The notes beneath the pieces are model-generated. The model had not been told where the DNA came from, made no database searches, and saw only the letters and a list, made by a program, of their open reading frames with translations. A stretch of DNA of 64,000 nucleotides from Pseudomonas cedrina subsp. cedrina (lineage in GTDB: Bacteria > Pseudomonadota > Gammaproteobacteria > Pseudomonadales > Pseudomonadaceae). The DNA lies in the NCBI RefSeq assembly GCF_001983175.1, contig NZ_MNPW01000008.1:186001-250000 (forward strand). Reading direction: 5' to 3'. Every line of letters begins with the position of its first letter. Position 1 is the first letter of the stretch. Positions 56,060 through 63,692 of the stretch are shown here, one piece after another. The translations under genes were made by a program, and so were the position numbers.

Positions 56060-56971
56060 GTGGCAATTCCGGACTTTCAAAGTGTGATGCGCCCAGTGCT
56101 GAGCACCGTGCAGAACGGTGCGCCGCTGCCGCTGAGTGAATTGCGCGAGCGGGTGGCCGATCAGTTTCAATTGACCGAGAACGAACGCAAGGAGCGCCTA
56201 CCCTCAGGCCAGCAGACGGTGATCAACAACCGAGTAGGTTGGGCTCGCACCTATTTGAATAAGGCTGGGTTGCTGTGTATTCCGGCCAAGGGCATGGTGC
56301 AAATTACTCCGCGTGGCCTTGATGCTTTGACCAATGGTCCACAGCGCATCACTGTGAGCTGGTTGAAGCAGTTTCCCGAGTTTGCGGACTTCCATACGAC
56401 CAAACCGCAATCAGTTGACGCTCCCTCCCTACTAAACGTGGGTATTTCCGAAACCACGCCAGACGAACAGTTAGCCGAGGCGCATCAAGCTCTGATGCAG
56501 TCCCTGGCGGATGAGCTGCTGACGCAAGTCCGGATAGCCACCCCCAGCTTCTTTGAACAGTTGGTAGTCGATCTCATGATCGCCATGGGTTACGGCGGCT
56601 CGCGTAAAGAGGCTGGTAAGGCGACCCAAGCGACCAATGATGACGGTATCGACGGCATCATCAAAGAAGACAAGCTCGGCCTCGACGTCATCTATCTGCA
56701 GGCCAAGCGTTGGACCAACACAGTGCATCGTCCGGAGATCGACAAGTTTATCGGCGCACTGACTCGCCAACGTGCGCGTAAGGGCGTGTTCATCACCACG
56801 TCAGAGTTCTCCGAGGGTGCCCGCACTGCTGCGCTTGGGTTGGATATCAAAGTGGTATTGATCGACGGTGTTGAGCTGGCGCGACTGATGGTAGAGAACA
56901 ACCTGGGTGTGAGCGTTAAGCAGGTGTACGAGGTGAAGCAAGTCGACAGTGATTACTTCGCAGGCGAGTGA
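56060..56971 (+). CDS. mrr: Mrr-family restriction endonuclease, 303 aa
   Basis: Modification-dependent endonuclease. The N-terminal winged-helix Mrr_N domain covers about 1-130 (PLSELRERVADQF..., GLLCIPAKGMVQITPRG). The catalytic PD-(D/E)xK-like domain runs from FFEQLVVDLMIAMGYGG to YLQAKRW (about 170-215); D in DDGIDGIIKED and QAK form the active site. GTG start at 56,060 with GAGGAG upstream. It begins 28 bp after hsdR, so it is probably cotranscribed with the type I system. Confidence 0.9.
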   Translation: MAIPDFQSVMRPVLSTVQNGAPLPLSELRERVADQFQLTENERKERLPSGQQTVINNRVGWARTYLNKAGLLCIPAKGMVQITPRGLDALTNGPQRITVSWLKQFPEFADFHTTKPQSVDAPSLLNVGISETTPDEQLAEAHQALMQSLADELLTQVRIATPSFFEQLVVDLMIAMGYGGSRKEAGKATQATNDDGIDGIIKEDKLGLDVIYLQAKRWTNTVHRPEIDKFIGALTRQRARKGVFITTSEFSEGARTAALGLDIKVVLIDGVELARLMVENNLGVSVKQVYEVKQVDSDYFAGE

Positions 56972-57003
56972 CTTGCAACGTGGCTAGCAGGACTAGTCAA
57001 GTT

Positions 57004-57354
57004 CAGGTCGGTGAAGCACGGGCGGTCTATGGCAAAAAATTGTCGTCGACTTAGTCTGAAAGACTCCGAGCCGAGTTTGGTAAATGAGGGTAATTTGCGG
57101 CACCCGCGGGCTTTCTACCCGGCCTTACCAATTTGGAACGGATTGCGTACCGAATTGAGCTAGACCTATTACCGCACCTTGCTCAAGGTTGGCAGCGCCG
57201 CCGGTGGTATATGACTGAGGCCGCCACGCAAAACTGGAGTACTCGTTTGCTGGATCGACAGATCGGCATGCTCTACTACGAGCGTCTGTTGGTGACCCAG
57301 GATCGAGCCGCTGTCGGACAGGAAGCCGCCAGCAACCTGAACGCCAACCGATAA
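57004..57354 (+). pseudogene. decayed DUF1016/YhcG-type nuclease fragment
   Basis: In one frame I read VGEARAVYGKKLSST, then TAG, SERLRAEFGK, TGA and TAA, and further on RWYMTEAATQNWSTRLLDRQ and MLYYERLLVTQDRAAVGQEA. These are recognisable pieces of a DUF1016 (YhcG-like, PD-(D/E)xK superfamily) protein: the N-terminal EYGKQI...LS..L..EFG block and the W-S-T-R-x-L-x-R-Q-I block. The middle is deleted, the catalytic C-terminus is absent and three in-frame stops are present. The last 73 codons (57,133-57,354) are open but are only a remnant. Confidence 0.75.
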
Positions 57355-57496
57355 AGAACGCAGGAGAGTTAGACCTGTAGATGGCAATATGATAGCTTGG
57401 CTCTGTCTAGTTTAGTGAGCTGTGTGGCGTTTTTGTGGGGCTGACCACCACCAGAATCCTTTAAATAAAGATCACCAGATTCAGGACTATTACAAA

Positions 57497-58090
57497 ATGC
57501 AGACAAGGATTTTAGTCGCATTATTGATCTACTTAGGATCTTACCTTCCCCTGAGCATGATCTTACTCGTCCAAGATTTTACAATGGGTTCTACTGCTCA
57601 AAGTCTGTGCTCAGACTGGAAAAATTTCGCCAGTCAATGTGAGCTGCCGTTAAAACATCCCTTATTAGCACTTGGCTTTTTTACCCTCTGTCTCATTTCG
57701 CTCTCAATATCATTAGGAACAATTTGGCTCGCCACACCAAAGCGAAAAATCATTGTGGAGGAGTGCAAGCATGTTCCAGCAGATCTAATGAACTACGTTT
57801 TGCCTTATGTGGTTTCATTTATGAGTTTGGATTATCAAGAGACGGGTAAATTTCTGGGGTTTTTTATATTTCTGGCTTGGATATTTTGGCTGACTTACAA
57901 GTCGGGGCAGGTGATTTTAAATCCTGCGCTGGTTGCGTTTGGTTGGGGGCATTACGAAATAAAGTATCGATATGAAGGCGATTCTATATCCAATACAGAA
58001 GGTTGTTTGGCTAAGTTTCAACCGTTAACTGGTGATGCTCTTCGTTATAGTAGTATTGATAAAGTCAAAATTCTAAAACAACGAGACTAA
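57497..58090 (+). CDS. kwaA: probable Kiwa defence membrane protein KwaA, 197 aa
   Basis: Four hydrophobic segments (about residues 4-25, 55-80, 97-113, 117-135) and a soluble C-terminal tail (HYEIKYRYEGDSIS...). The gene is AT-rich, unlike the neighbours, and lies 1 bp before a DUF4868-type gene. This pair (four-TM protein plus DUF4868 protein) is the make-up of Kiwa, where KwaA senses phage at the membrane and KwaB acts on late phage processes (established from published work). The start is ATG at 57,497, preceded by AGGA; a longer reading is open upstream. Family assignment rests on context and topology. Confidence 0.7.
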   Translation: MQTRILVALLIYLGSYLPLSMILLVQDFTMGSTAQSLCSDWKNFASQCELPLKHPLLALGFFTLCLISLSISLGTIWLATPKRKIIVEECKHVPADLMNYVLPYVVSFMSLDYQETGKFLGFFIFLAWIFWLTYKSGQVILNPALVAFGWGHYEIKYRYEGDSISNTEGCLAKFQPLTGDALRYSSIDKVKILKQRD

Positions 58091-58091
58091 C

Positions 58092-59009
58092 ATGATGGCC
58101 GATCTTTTAGCATTGAAAGCGTTTGATGTCCTCAATTCAACTGTTACTCTGTGGGTTTTCAAGAGATCTACTCGCGCGGGTAAAATAGTTTATACAGGGC
58201 GCTGGGTTGAGACTTCTGAACTTTTGGACGCTAAAATAAAAGAAAATGTCAATGCTGCAATCCAAAGTGTCGAAGAAATTCGAGAATACTCGCTGCTCGC
58301 CGAAAATAACGAAACTAGTGTCTTGTCGATTCCAGCAGATGAAACACATGCAGGACAATTGATACAAGAGTGCGTGGCTCGCGATGAAAAGAAGGTGAAA
58401 AAACTTAAAGATATACAGAATGCCCATTTTTATGCAGTAAGGCTTACTCTTGATGATCAAAATTCTCTCTATGCAGTAAAGTCGACCGATGACTCTTGGA
58501 AGTTAAAGAAGCTGGCTGGCGCATATCGGGCGGTATTCAAAGACAATGCTCTGGACATCGATGATACGCCAACTTTTAATATTTCTAAGAGTATAGATTT
58601 TTTCATTTTTGATGGCGATGTAATTGCTAAGCAAAAAAATAAGACGGAGTCAATATTAAGCTATAAAGAGGCTCATAAAGAAGATTTTGGGTTGTTAAAG
58701 CTGGAACCGAAATTTTCATCATTATTTTCCAGTATGGATGAGATTGATGCCTATGTGGGAAACAATAAGATTCAGTTAAGAAGAGCCTCCGCAATTAAGC
58801 AAAAGGCCCACTACAATAATGACGTTTATATACAAAATATTCGTAATAATGCTGTGGAAATGCAGCTGCTAATTGATTTTGATTTGAATGGGAAGATAGT
58901 GCCAAGCGCCGAAAGTTGTAAGTATATTTTTTTGGCTCTTCTCAATCATCGGTTGTTTTCCCGTTTCTCTGGAGAGTATTACGACGTACAAAATATTGAA
59001 AATATTTAA
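58092..59009 (+). CDS. kwaB: probable Kiwa defence protein KwaB (DUF4868), 305 aa
   Basis: Soluble protein of the usual KwaB size (about 315 aa). The DUF4868 pattern covers about 160-290: KSIDFFIFDGDVIAKQKNKT, ESILSYKEAHKEDF, RRASAIKQKAHYNN. The central part before it (about 60-150) is charged and helical. The gene is low-GC. The start is ATG 58,092 (a second ATG follows), 1 bp after the KwaA stop, indicating a two-gene operon. Other readings are possible if the DUF4868 match is wrong, but I know no better one. Confidence 0.75.
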   Translation: MMADLLALKAFDVLNSTVTLWVFKRSTRAGKIVYTGRWVETSELLDAKIKENVNAAIQSVEEIREYSLLAENNETSVLSIPADETHAGQLIQECVARDEKKVKKLKDIQNAHFYAVRLTLDDQNSLYAVKSTDDSWKLKKLAGAYRAVFKDNALDIDDTPTFNISKSIDFFIFDGDVIAKQKNKTESILSYKEAHKEDFGLLKLEPKFSSLFSSMDEIDAYVGNNKIQLRRASAIKQKAHYNNDVYIQNIRNNAVEMQLLIDFDLNGKIVPSAESCKYIFLALLNHRLFSRFSGEYYDVQNIENI

Positions 59010-59114
59010 TACTCTATCGGTAGCTATTAGAGCTGTGGCCTTGTCTCCGTCACCATCCTTGGTTGCAGAGTCGCTGAGATGACCGCGTGAGTGTTTTGCG
59101 TTATCCAGATTCTC

Positions 59115-60002
59115 TTATCTTGGATCGTTCTCTACCGCGGGATGAAGATGGCTTAGGTGAATAGGACCACAAGCGAATCGTTGGTACTGAATTAACTTCC
59201 GTCGGCGTGCATCATCTATTTGGCGAAGCATGTTCGGTCGTTCCCGATCCATGTAGGCGGTTGGGAATAGCGCCGGATCGTAGGGGATGGCATCCAGCAC
59301 GTCGATTCCATATTCGACATAAACACGCTTGCCGAGCGGTGTCAGGGCTAAGGCCTTGATCCGGCGGATATGCTCTGATATGACTCGGTACCCATCATTT
59401 ACCAGCAGATCGCGCAGATAATGGTTCGACGCGCGAAGTGCAATTTTCACCCGCACGGATTCCCGATGTGGCCGATCCTGCCAGTAAGCGAATAAATTGA
59501 ATAAACGAGACTTCAGACATGTGATCGGGTCGATGACGGCGACCTGCACACCTTCGATATCCAGGACGGATAAATACTTGAAAATCTCTTTTTTGGGCGC
59601 GCCCCCGACGCTGTCCATTTCCAGGATATCGACGATGACCTCTTTACCGTCAACCCAGTCAATGTACGCGGCGGCAATGTTTATAGTGTTGTCGTCCATT
59701 TTCGCCTTGCGAAAAGGGACTCCCATCACGCGGGCGCAATAATCAATAGAGTTGGGCTTACCGATGAAGTCCAAATCATCGCTAGTGACGAATCCGACCT
59801 CCTCGCCTGTCATTTCGTCGATTAGGTATTGCCGGGCCCAAAGCGTAAGCGATTGCCCGCCGACGATCACAAGGCCGTAATCGGTGACAGCTGATTGAAT
59901 TGAGGGACGGTAGACGCGCTGAATTAGATCGAGCAGGAAAGCGAAGAGCTCTGAACGTTCAAGCAGGGTGAACGGAGCATCTTCGCTTACCGCTTCGGGC
60001 AT
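59115..60002 (-). CDS. nucleotidyltransferase-fold protein (possible toxin of a TA-like pair), 295 aa
   Basis: The polymerase-beta-type nucleotidyltransferase signature is seen as VIVGGQSLTLWA (GG-S-type motif, about residues 45-56) followed by TSDDLDFIG (metal-binding D-x-D, about 73-81) and a third acidic residue in KEVIVDILEM (about 120). The rest is helical. Such AbiEii-like or MNT-like proteins act as toxins or defence effectors with a small partner. The upstream 73-aa gene overlaps its start by one base (TGATG), which supports a two-gene unit. Whether it is toxic is inferred, not shown. Confidence 0.7.
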   Translation of the reverse strand: MPEAVSEDAPFTLLERSELFAFLLDLIQRVYRPSIQSAVTDYGLVIVGGQSLTLWARQYLIDEMTGEEVGFVTSDDLDFIGKPNSIDYCARVMGVPFRKAKMDDNTINIAAAYIDWVDGKEVIVDILEMDSVGGAPKKEIFKYLSVLDIEGVQVAVIDPITCLKSRLFNLFAYWQDRPHRESVRVKIALRASNHYLRDLLVNDGYRVISEHIRRIKALALTPLGKRVYVEYGIDVLDAIPYDPALFPTAYMDRERPNMLRQIDDARRRKLIQYQRFACGPIHLSHLHPAVENDPR

Positions 60003-60223
60003 CAGTTGCTTAGCGCAGAGAATCGTTGTGGGCGAGCGATTGAAGCAGAGTTACCACGAAGGGCGGCTTTGGCACGGGCAGCAGCCATTTCAAGCATCTG
60101 AGGGTCAGCTGCATAGACAGCATCAACCTGGCGGTCACGTGAGCTGCTTTTAAGGCTCATCATTTCCGCAAAGCTAAGGTCTTTTGAATGCTGGTGGCCG
60201 CTGATCATGGCAAAAGTACCCAT
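60002..60223 (-). CDS. small partner protein (possible antitoxin), 73 aa
   Basis: Begins MGTFAMISGHQHSKDLSFAE and contains a helical, alanine-rich segment DPQMLEMAAARAKAALRG. No DNA-binding motif is obvious. The ATG at 60,223 (or 60,208) is inferred; no strong RBS is visible, so the start is uncertain. A longer upstream reading (to 60,577) crosses the terminator and att site and is rejected. Its position just before the nucleotidyltransferase with overlapping stop/start suggests a regulatory partner. Confidence 0.55.
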   Translation of the reverse strand: MGTFAMISGHQHSKDLSFAEMMSLKSSSRDRQVDAVYAADPQMLEMAAARAKAALRGNSASIARPQRFSALSN

Positions 60224-60340
60224 AAGGGTGAAAATAGACTTGGATCTGAGGTTAGCACACTCAGTCGGCGCAATTACAGGCAAAGAATTGTAATGGCAAG
60301 GGATTAACCGACGAAATGCATCGTCACGCTGCCGTCGTCT

Positions 60341-60377
60341 AGGTGCACAGGGCCTGCTCCACCGGCCCTGTGCACCT
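60341..60377. repeat. strong inverted repeat (14-bp stem)
   Basis: AGGTGCACAGGGCC / GGCCCTGTGCACCT is a perfect 14-bp stem with a nine-base loop, upstream of the small partner gene. There is no T run, so not a terminator; it could be a regulatory hairpin, an operator or a recombination site. The rest of 60,224-60,511 contains no gene that I can support. Confidence 0.8.
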
Positions 60378-60511
60378 GGGCGGCTCTTAGCAGCAAAAAT
60401 AGCACGATCTTCATCGAGATAATCATCTGTCAAGTGAAATGTCAATGTGGACCATTCACCTACACAAACCGATGGCGCCGAAAGCCTTGATTCCATTAGA
60501 TTCCAGACACA

Positions 60512-60539
60512 AAAAAAGACGTCCAAGGACGTCTTTTTT
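60512..60539. terminator. bidirectional terminator next to the tmRNA fragment
   Basis: AAAAAAGACGTCC / GGACGTCTTTTTT, a perfect stem with A and T runs on either side. It lies 8 bp downstream (minus-strand sense) of the tmRNA 3' end, where the original tmRNA terminator is expected. Confidence 0.9.
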
Positions 60540-60547
60540 CGTTGAAG

Positions 60548-60584
60548 TGGTGGAGCCGGGGGGATTTGAACCCGCATCCAGTCC
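60548..60584 (-). other. tmRNA (ssrA) 3'-end fragment, probable attachment site
   Basis: The minus strand reads GGGTTCAAATCCCCCCGGCT followed by CCACCA: a T-arm and an acceptor 3' strand with CCA, as at the end of a tmRNA. The 5' acceptor (GGGGCCG), tag-coding part and pseudoknots are absent, so this is not a whole gene. This is the duplicated 3' end left when an element integrates into ssrA. A tyrosine integrase lies 0.8 kb to the right, and the tmRNA-type terminator lies on the left. The intact ssrA is predicted at the far right end of the element, outside the window. Confidence 0.75.
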
Positions 60585-60794
60585 TTCTATAGCAAGGCTT
60601 TCAGCGCTCAAGCTGCCATTTTGCTGTCATTAGTCTTTTGATAGGGCCTACCCGTGCCTTGGAAACCTATCCGCGCAGGAAGCCTGAATTAATTCGTTAC
60701 ATTTTTGTTAAATAAAAAATGAACTATTTCGATCTTATGTACTAGCGTCAGGATTGCTATCCCTTATGCATGCTCTTACAAATGGAGTGCGATC

Positions 60795-61391
60795 ATGGTT
60801 AAGATTTTTAAGGTCTTGGCTGTAGGGCTGATCGGAGGTGTCTCCGGTTGCTCGCTATTTACACCTCCACAAGAGCAACCTGTTATCGAGGAAAAACTCA
60901 ACTCTAGCTTTCTATGGAAGGCCAAAGTAGGCACTCTCTCACTTACCCCAGACCGCCGCGTAGTATTGGTTAATTTTGATAGTGGAAGATTCTGTGCTGA
61001 GGCGCCAACCGAAGTAGGAAGCGATCTGTCTAGAGCTTTCAAAGCTGTTGCTGAAGCTGACATTCCAGCTGAGGTTAAAGCGAACGTAGGTATGGCAGCG
61101 GCGATCTCAAGCAGTAACTCTGTTCTAAATCATCGTACGCAGGGAATGCAGTTGTTTCTGGCCAACTCCTATTTTGTCTGTCAGATGTATATGAATGAGG
61201 CAATCACAGCGCGAGAACTTCTGGCGTATCAAAAACAGGTTTTTGACGCTGCAGCTATCATAATAAAAGAGGAGATTCCTTATCTGTATAAGCAGGCGGC
61301 CACAGAGGCAATAAGCACCCCCCAAAAAAATACGGTAGATGTTTTGAAAACATTGAAGGAAATAGATGCTTTAAAGCCGAGTACGAATTAA
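60795..61391 (+). CDS. lipoprotein of unknown function, 198 aa
   Basis: The signal sequence has lipobox GGVSGCSLF (lipidated Cys19). Then follows a short proline/acid linker and a domain with VVLVNFDSGRFCAEAPTEVG and MAAAISSSNSVLNHRTQGMQ, ending in a helical tail. Two further cysteines (FCAE and YFVCQM) could pair. I do not know the function. It sits between the attachment site and the integrase gene, opposite to the element's other genes, as an accessory cargo gene would. Its upstream 150 bases are AT-rich. Confidence 0.75.
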   Translation: MVKIFKVLAVGLIGGVSGCSLFTPPQEQPVIEEKLNSSFLWKAKVGTLSLTPDRRVVLVNFDSGRFCAEAPTEVGSDLSRAFKAVAEADIPAEVKANVGMAAAISSSNSVLNHRTQGMQLFLANSYFVCQMYMNEAITARELLAYQKQVFDAAAIIIKEEIPYLYKQAATEAISTPQKNTVDVLKTLKEIDALKPSTN

Positions 61392-61392
61392 C

Positions 61393-62565
61393 TCAGGGCA
61401 ATGTCTTTGAGCAATCCGCAGTCGTCATGAATGCCGACTCTGCTTTACTGCCTGCTGTGCTATCTGCGGCAGGCATCCATCGTCCGTAAATCCTCGCAAT
61501 CATGGTCCAGTCGGTGTGCCCCATCTGCTTTGCAACCCACATCGGATGCTCACCGGCGGATAGCATCATCGAGGCGTAGGTATGCCGGGTCTGATAAGGG
61601 CGTCGATATCTGACGCCAGCCTTCTTCATCGCCGGCACCCACATTGTCTTCCGGATCGGCCCGTCGCCGGCCCAGCGCTCCAAAGTGCGAGGGTTCTGAA
61701 ACACTTCTCCGTCCGCCAGGAACGTGTGTGCCTTTTGCGCTTTCAACGCATCCAGTGCAGGCCGGAGCAGCTTCACGCTTCGACGCCCCGCGGCGGTCTT
61801 TGTGGTCTCCGCCTTCCCCTTGCCTGCCTGGGTCATCGCGCGGCTGACCATCACCTCTTCGCGCAGCCAGTCGATATCGCCCCAGTCCAGCGCCACGAGC
61901 TCGCTGGTGCGAAGGCCGGTCCAGAGGGCGAACTGCATCATGTTGCGGGCCTGGCCGGAGAGGGCGCCCAGAACTGCCTGCTGCTCCTCGGGGCTGAACG
62001 GGTCAACGTCATCCTCTTTCGGCGGCGCCGCCTTGCGCGAGTAGGTCCAGCCAGCCAGCGGGTTCAATTCTATCAACTCCTCCTCGGCGGCATCGTTCAG
62101 CGCGGAGCGCAGGCAGCTCTGGATATTGCTGAGCGTCTTGTTGCTCACTTCCTGGGTGTCAAGCCAATCGCGCACTGCCTTCCGCTTCAGATCGACCAGC
62201 ATCGTGTCGCCCATGGCTGGAATTAATCGAAGCGTGACCAATTTCCTGTATCCGTCGAAGGTGCTGCTCGCAACGTGCTTTTCCTTGGCGGCAAGCCACC
62301 TGGTGAGAAAGCCATTCACCGTTTCGCGGCACGACTCGGGCGCGAACTTCGCAGCCCTGGGTGAGCCCGGAAAAGTGACCGAGTACTCGAATGTACCGAT
62401 CGATATTGCGTGTTCGATCGCAGCCTTGTGTTGCTCGGCCTTCTTCAGGTTAGTGGCGGTGGGCTTGAGCGTGATCCGCTCGCGGCACCTGACGCCCCGA
62501 TACATGAACGTGATTTCGATACTCGAATCGGAGACTGCCCGAACTCCCCTCCCGCCTCTACCCAT
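61393..62565 (-). CDS. tyrosine integrase of the element, 390 aa
   Basis: Site-specific recombinase. An N-terminal arm-binding domain (DUF3596 style; MYRGVRCRERITLKPT) is followed by a core-binding domain and a catalytic domain. Catalytic residues: Arg in GLRTSEL (about 215), the second-Arg box reads YQTRHTYAS (Y in place of the first H; Arg327), GH in QMGHTDW, and nucleophile Tyr360 in IYGRW. ATG at 62,565. The last base lies one base from the convergent lipoprotein stop. Closest in kind to integrases of temperate phages and islands that use tmRNA or tRNA ends. Confidence 0.92.
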   Translation of the reverse strand: MGRGGRGVRAVSDSSIEITFMYRGVRCRERITLKPTATNLKKAEQHKAAIEHAISIGTFEYSVTFPGSPRAAKFAPESCRETVNGFLTRWLAAKEKHVASSTFDGYRKLVTLRLIPAMGDTMLVDLKRKAVRDWLDTQEVSNKTLSNIQSCLRSALNDAAEEELIELNPLAGWTYSRKAAPPKEDDVDPFSPEEQQAVLGALSGQARNMMQFALWTGLRTSELVALDWGDIDWLREEVMVSRAMTQAGKGKAETTKTAAGRRSVKLLRPALDALKAQKAHTFLADGEVFQNPRTLERWAGDGPIRKTMWVPAMKKAGVRYRRPYQTRHTYASMMLSAGEHPMWVAKQMGHTDWTMIARIYGRWMPAADSTAGSKAESAFMTTADCSKTLP

Positions 62566-62720
62566 GACTCATATCCCTCTACATCGAGAAGCGTCCGGCC
62601 ATCCGGCGCCTTGATCCATATCTCACCGAGCCGCCAGATCCCGTCACGGATCTTTGAGCGGATCGCGTCTTCTGTATAGCCAGACTCGCTGGCAAATTTC
62701 CTGACGGTCACATAGCGCAT
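62445..62720 (-). CDS. excisionase-like protein overlapping the integrase gene, 91 aa
   Basis: MRYVTVRKFASESGYTEDAI then IRDGIWRLGEIWIKAPDGRT is the excisionase pattern (a winged helix with W and a following beta-hairpin). The last 40 codons overlap the integrase start by 121 bp in another frame. The start ATG 62,720 is used; upstream in-frame codons are not family-like. Xis proteins bend DNA at the att site and favour excision. The overlap could make excisionase and integrase levels interdependent. Confidence 0.82.
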   Translation of the reverse strand: MRYVTVRKFASESGYTEDAIRSKIRDGIWRLGEIWIKAPDGRTLLDVEGYESWVEAGGEFGQSPIRVSKSRSCIGASGAASGSRSSPPPLT

Positions 62721-62785
62721 GGCTTTACCGCTCTTCGTGTCGCGACACGTTTTCGTTATTCGCGAACCGTGTCGCGACATTTCCA

Positions 62786-62953
62786 TTACCCATCGCTCGA
62801 ACTCCCGCGGAAGTGGTCAGCCAGCACCCGGCGTGCGTCGATCCCGCACGACGCCGACATTGCGTAGATCTGGCCGAAGGTGGTTTCCCGGCGCTGCAAG
62901 GCGTTGAACAGCTCAATCAGGCGCTGGCCCTTCGTCCCGCTGCGGCGGCTCAT
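62786..62953 (-). CDS. small phage-type protein, 55 aa
   Basis: Reads MSRRSGTKGQRLIELFNALQ and ends in DHFRGSSSDG before TAA. The helical N-terminus and a central FGQIYAMSASCGIDARRVL segment look like a small phage regulatory protein; I do not recognise the family. The start ATG overlaps the stop of the preceding 93-aa gene by ATGA, and an AGGGG precedes it. Too short for a routine gene caller. Confidence 0.65.
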   Translation of the reverse strand: MSRRSGTKGQRLIELFNALQRRETTFGQIYAMSASCGIDARRVLADHFRGSSSDG

Positions 62954-63231
62954 AGCTGGAACCCCTTTTTCTGTGGGAGCGGGGCGGCAGGCAATTGCGC
63001 GCTCTGGCCTATGGAAGTTGCAAGAGAGGCCCGCGCCGCCTGGCTTTTGTCGTTAGTGGTGCTGGCGGGGGTCTGTAGGAGCGAACTGTCCGGCAAGCAG
63101 CTGATCCCGGTGTTGTTCAAGATCCAACATGTCACGCCCCGGGCGCTGTCGTGCTGGACGTCGATTAGTTGCTCGCCGGCGGAGGCCTGGACAGCGATCA
63201 TCAGGAGTGCGATAGCGATCAGTCGGCGCAT
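62950..63231 (-). CDS. secreted small protein, 93 aa
   Basis: Signal peptide MRRLIAIALLMIAVQASA, then EQLIDVQHDSARGVTCWILN, with two cysteines (TCWI and SCLP) likely forming a disulfide. The C-terminal half is low-complexity (A, Q, P rich). A prophage accessory protein of unknown role. The start overlaps the end of the Arc-type gene by 13 bases. Confidence 0.65.
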   Translation of the reverse strand: MRRLIAIALLMIAVQASAGEQLIDVQHDSARGVTCWILNNTGISCLPDSSLLQTPASTTNDKSQAARASLATSIGQSAQLPAAPLPQKKGFQL

Positions 63232-63644
63232 GGGTGCAACTCCTCAAGCCGGGCCAGGCGTATTGCGTCGTCGACGTTCTGGTCAAGGTCCTGCCCGAAG
63301 TAGACAGTGCCGTCGCTAACTGCGCATAGGTCGGAATTAATATTGCTGACGCGCCCACGGTCGCGCAGCCACTCATAGCGGGCAGAGTTCATAACCATCT
63401 GAACGCGAGCGTCGATATGCATGATCTCTGTCGATATGGGGGTAGTGACGGTGTTGGCCAGCGCGTCGAGCAGGATCTGCTGACGATTCTGCCCATCCAG
63501 GTACTGGCGTACGGCCTGGATGAAAACGCTGTTCATACTGCGGTCCCCGGCGTTCGCTGCGGCTTCAATGTCTGCGCGCAGGCCATCGGGCAGACGCACC
63601 ACAAACTTGTCGGCGGTGCGGGAGTTGTAATCTGTGGCGCTCAT
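63219..63644 (-). CDS. Arc-type ribbon-helix-helix DNA-binding protein, 141 aa
   Basis: The N-terminal region KFVVRLPDGLRADIEAAANA followed by GDRSMNSVFIQAVRQYL is the Arc fold (beta strand, two helices). The C-terminal 80 residues are not recognised. A likely phage transcriptional regulator of the operon, which continues with the secreted protein and the 55-aa protein. Confidence 0.82.
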   Translation of the reverse strand: MSATDYNSRTADKFVVRLPDGLRADIEAAANAGDRSMNSVFIQAVRQYLDGQNRQQILLDALANTVTTPISTEIMHIDARVQMVMNSARYEWLRDRGRVSNINSDLCAVSDGTVYFGQDLDQNVDDAIRLARLEELHPCAD

Positions 63645-63692
63645 GCGGATCTCCAGTGCGGCCGAAGCCGCAGAAGCAATTGAAGGATTGAA

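Noticed and set aside
60224..60577. N-terminal extension of the small antitoxin-like gene to 60,577
   Set aside because: The extension would translate through a perfect terminator and the tmRNA fragment; the short form from 60,223 is more plausible.
60548..60640. Complete tRNA or tmRNA gene at the attachment site
   Set aside because: Only the T-arm and 3' acceptor strand are present; the matching 5' acceptor, anticodon or tag region is not found in this window.
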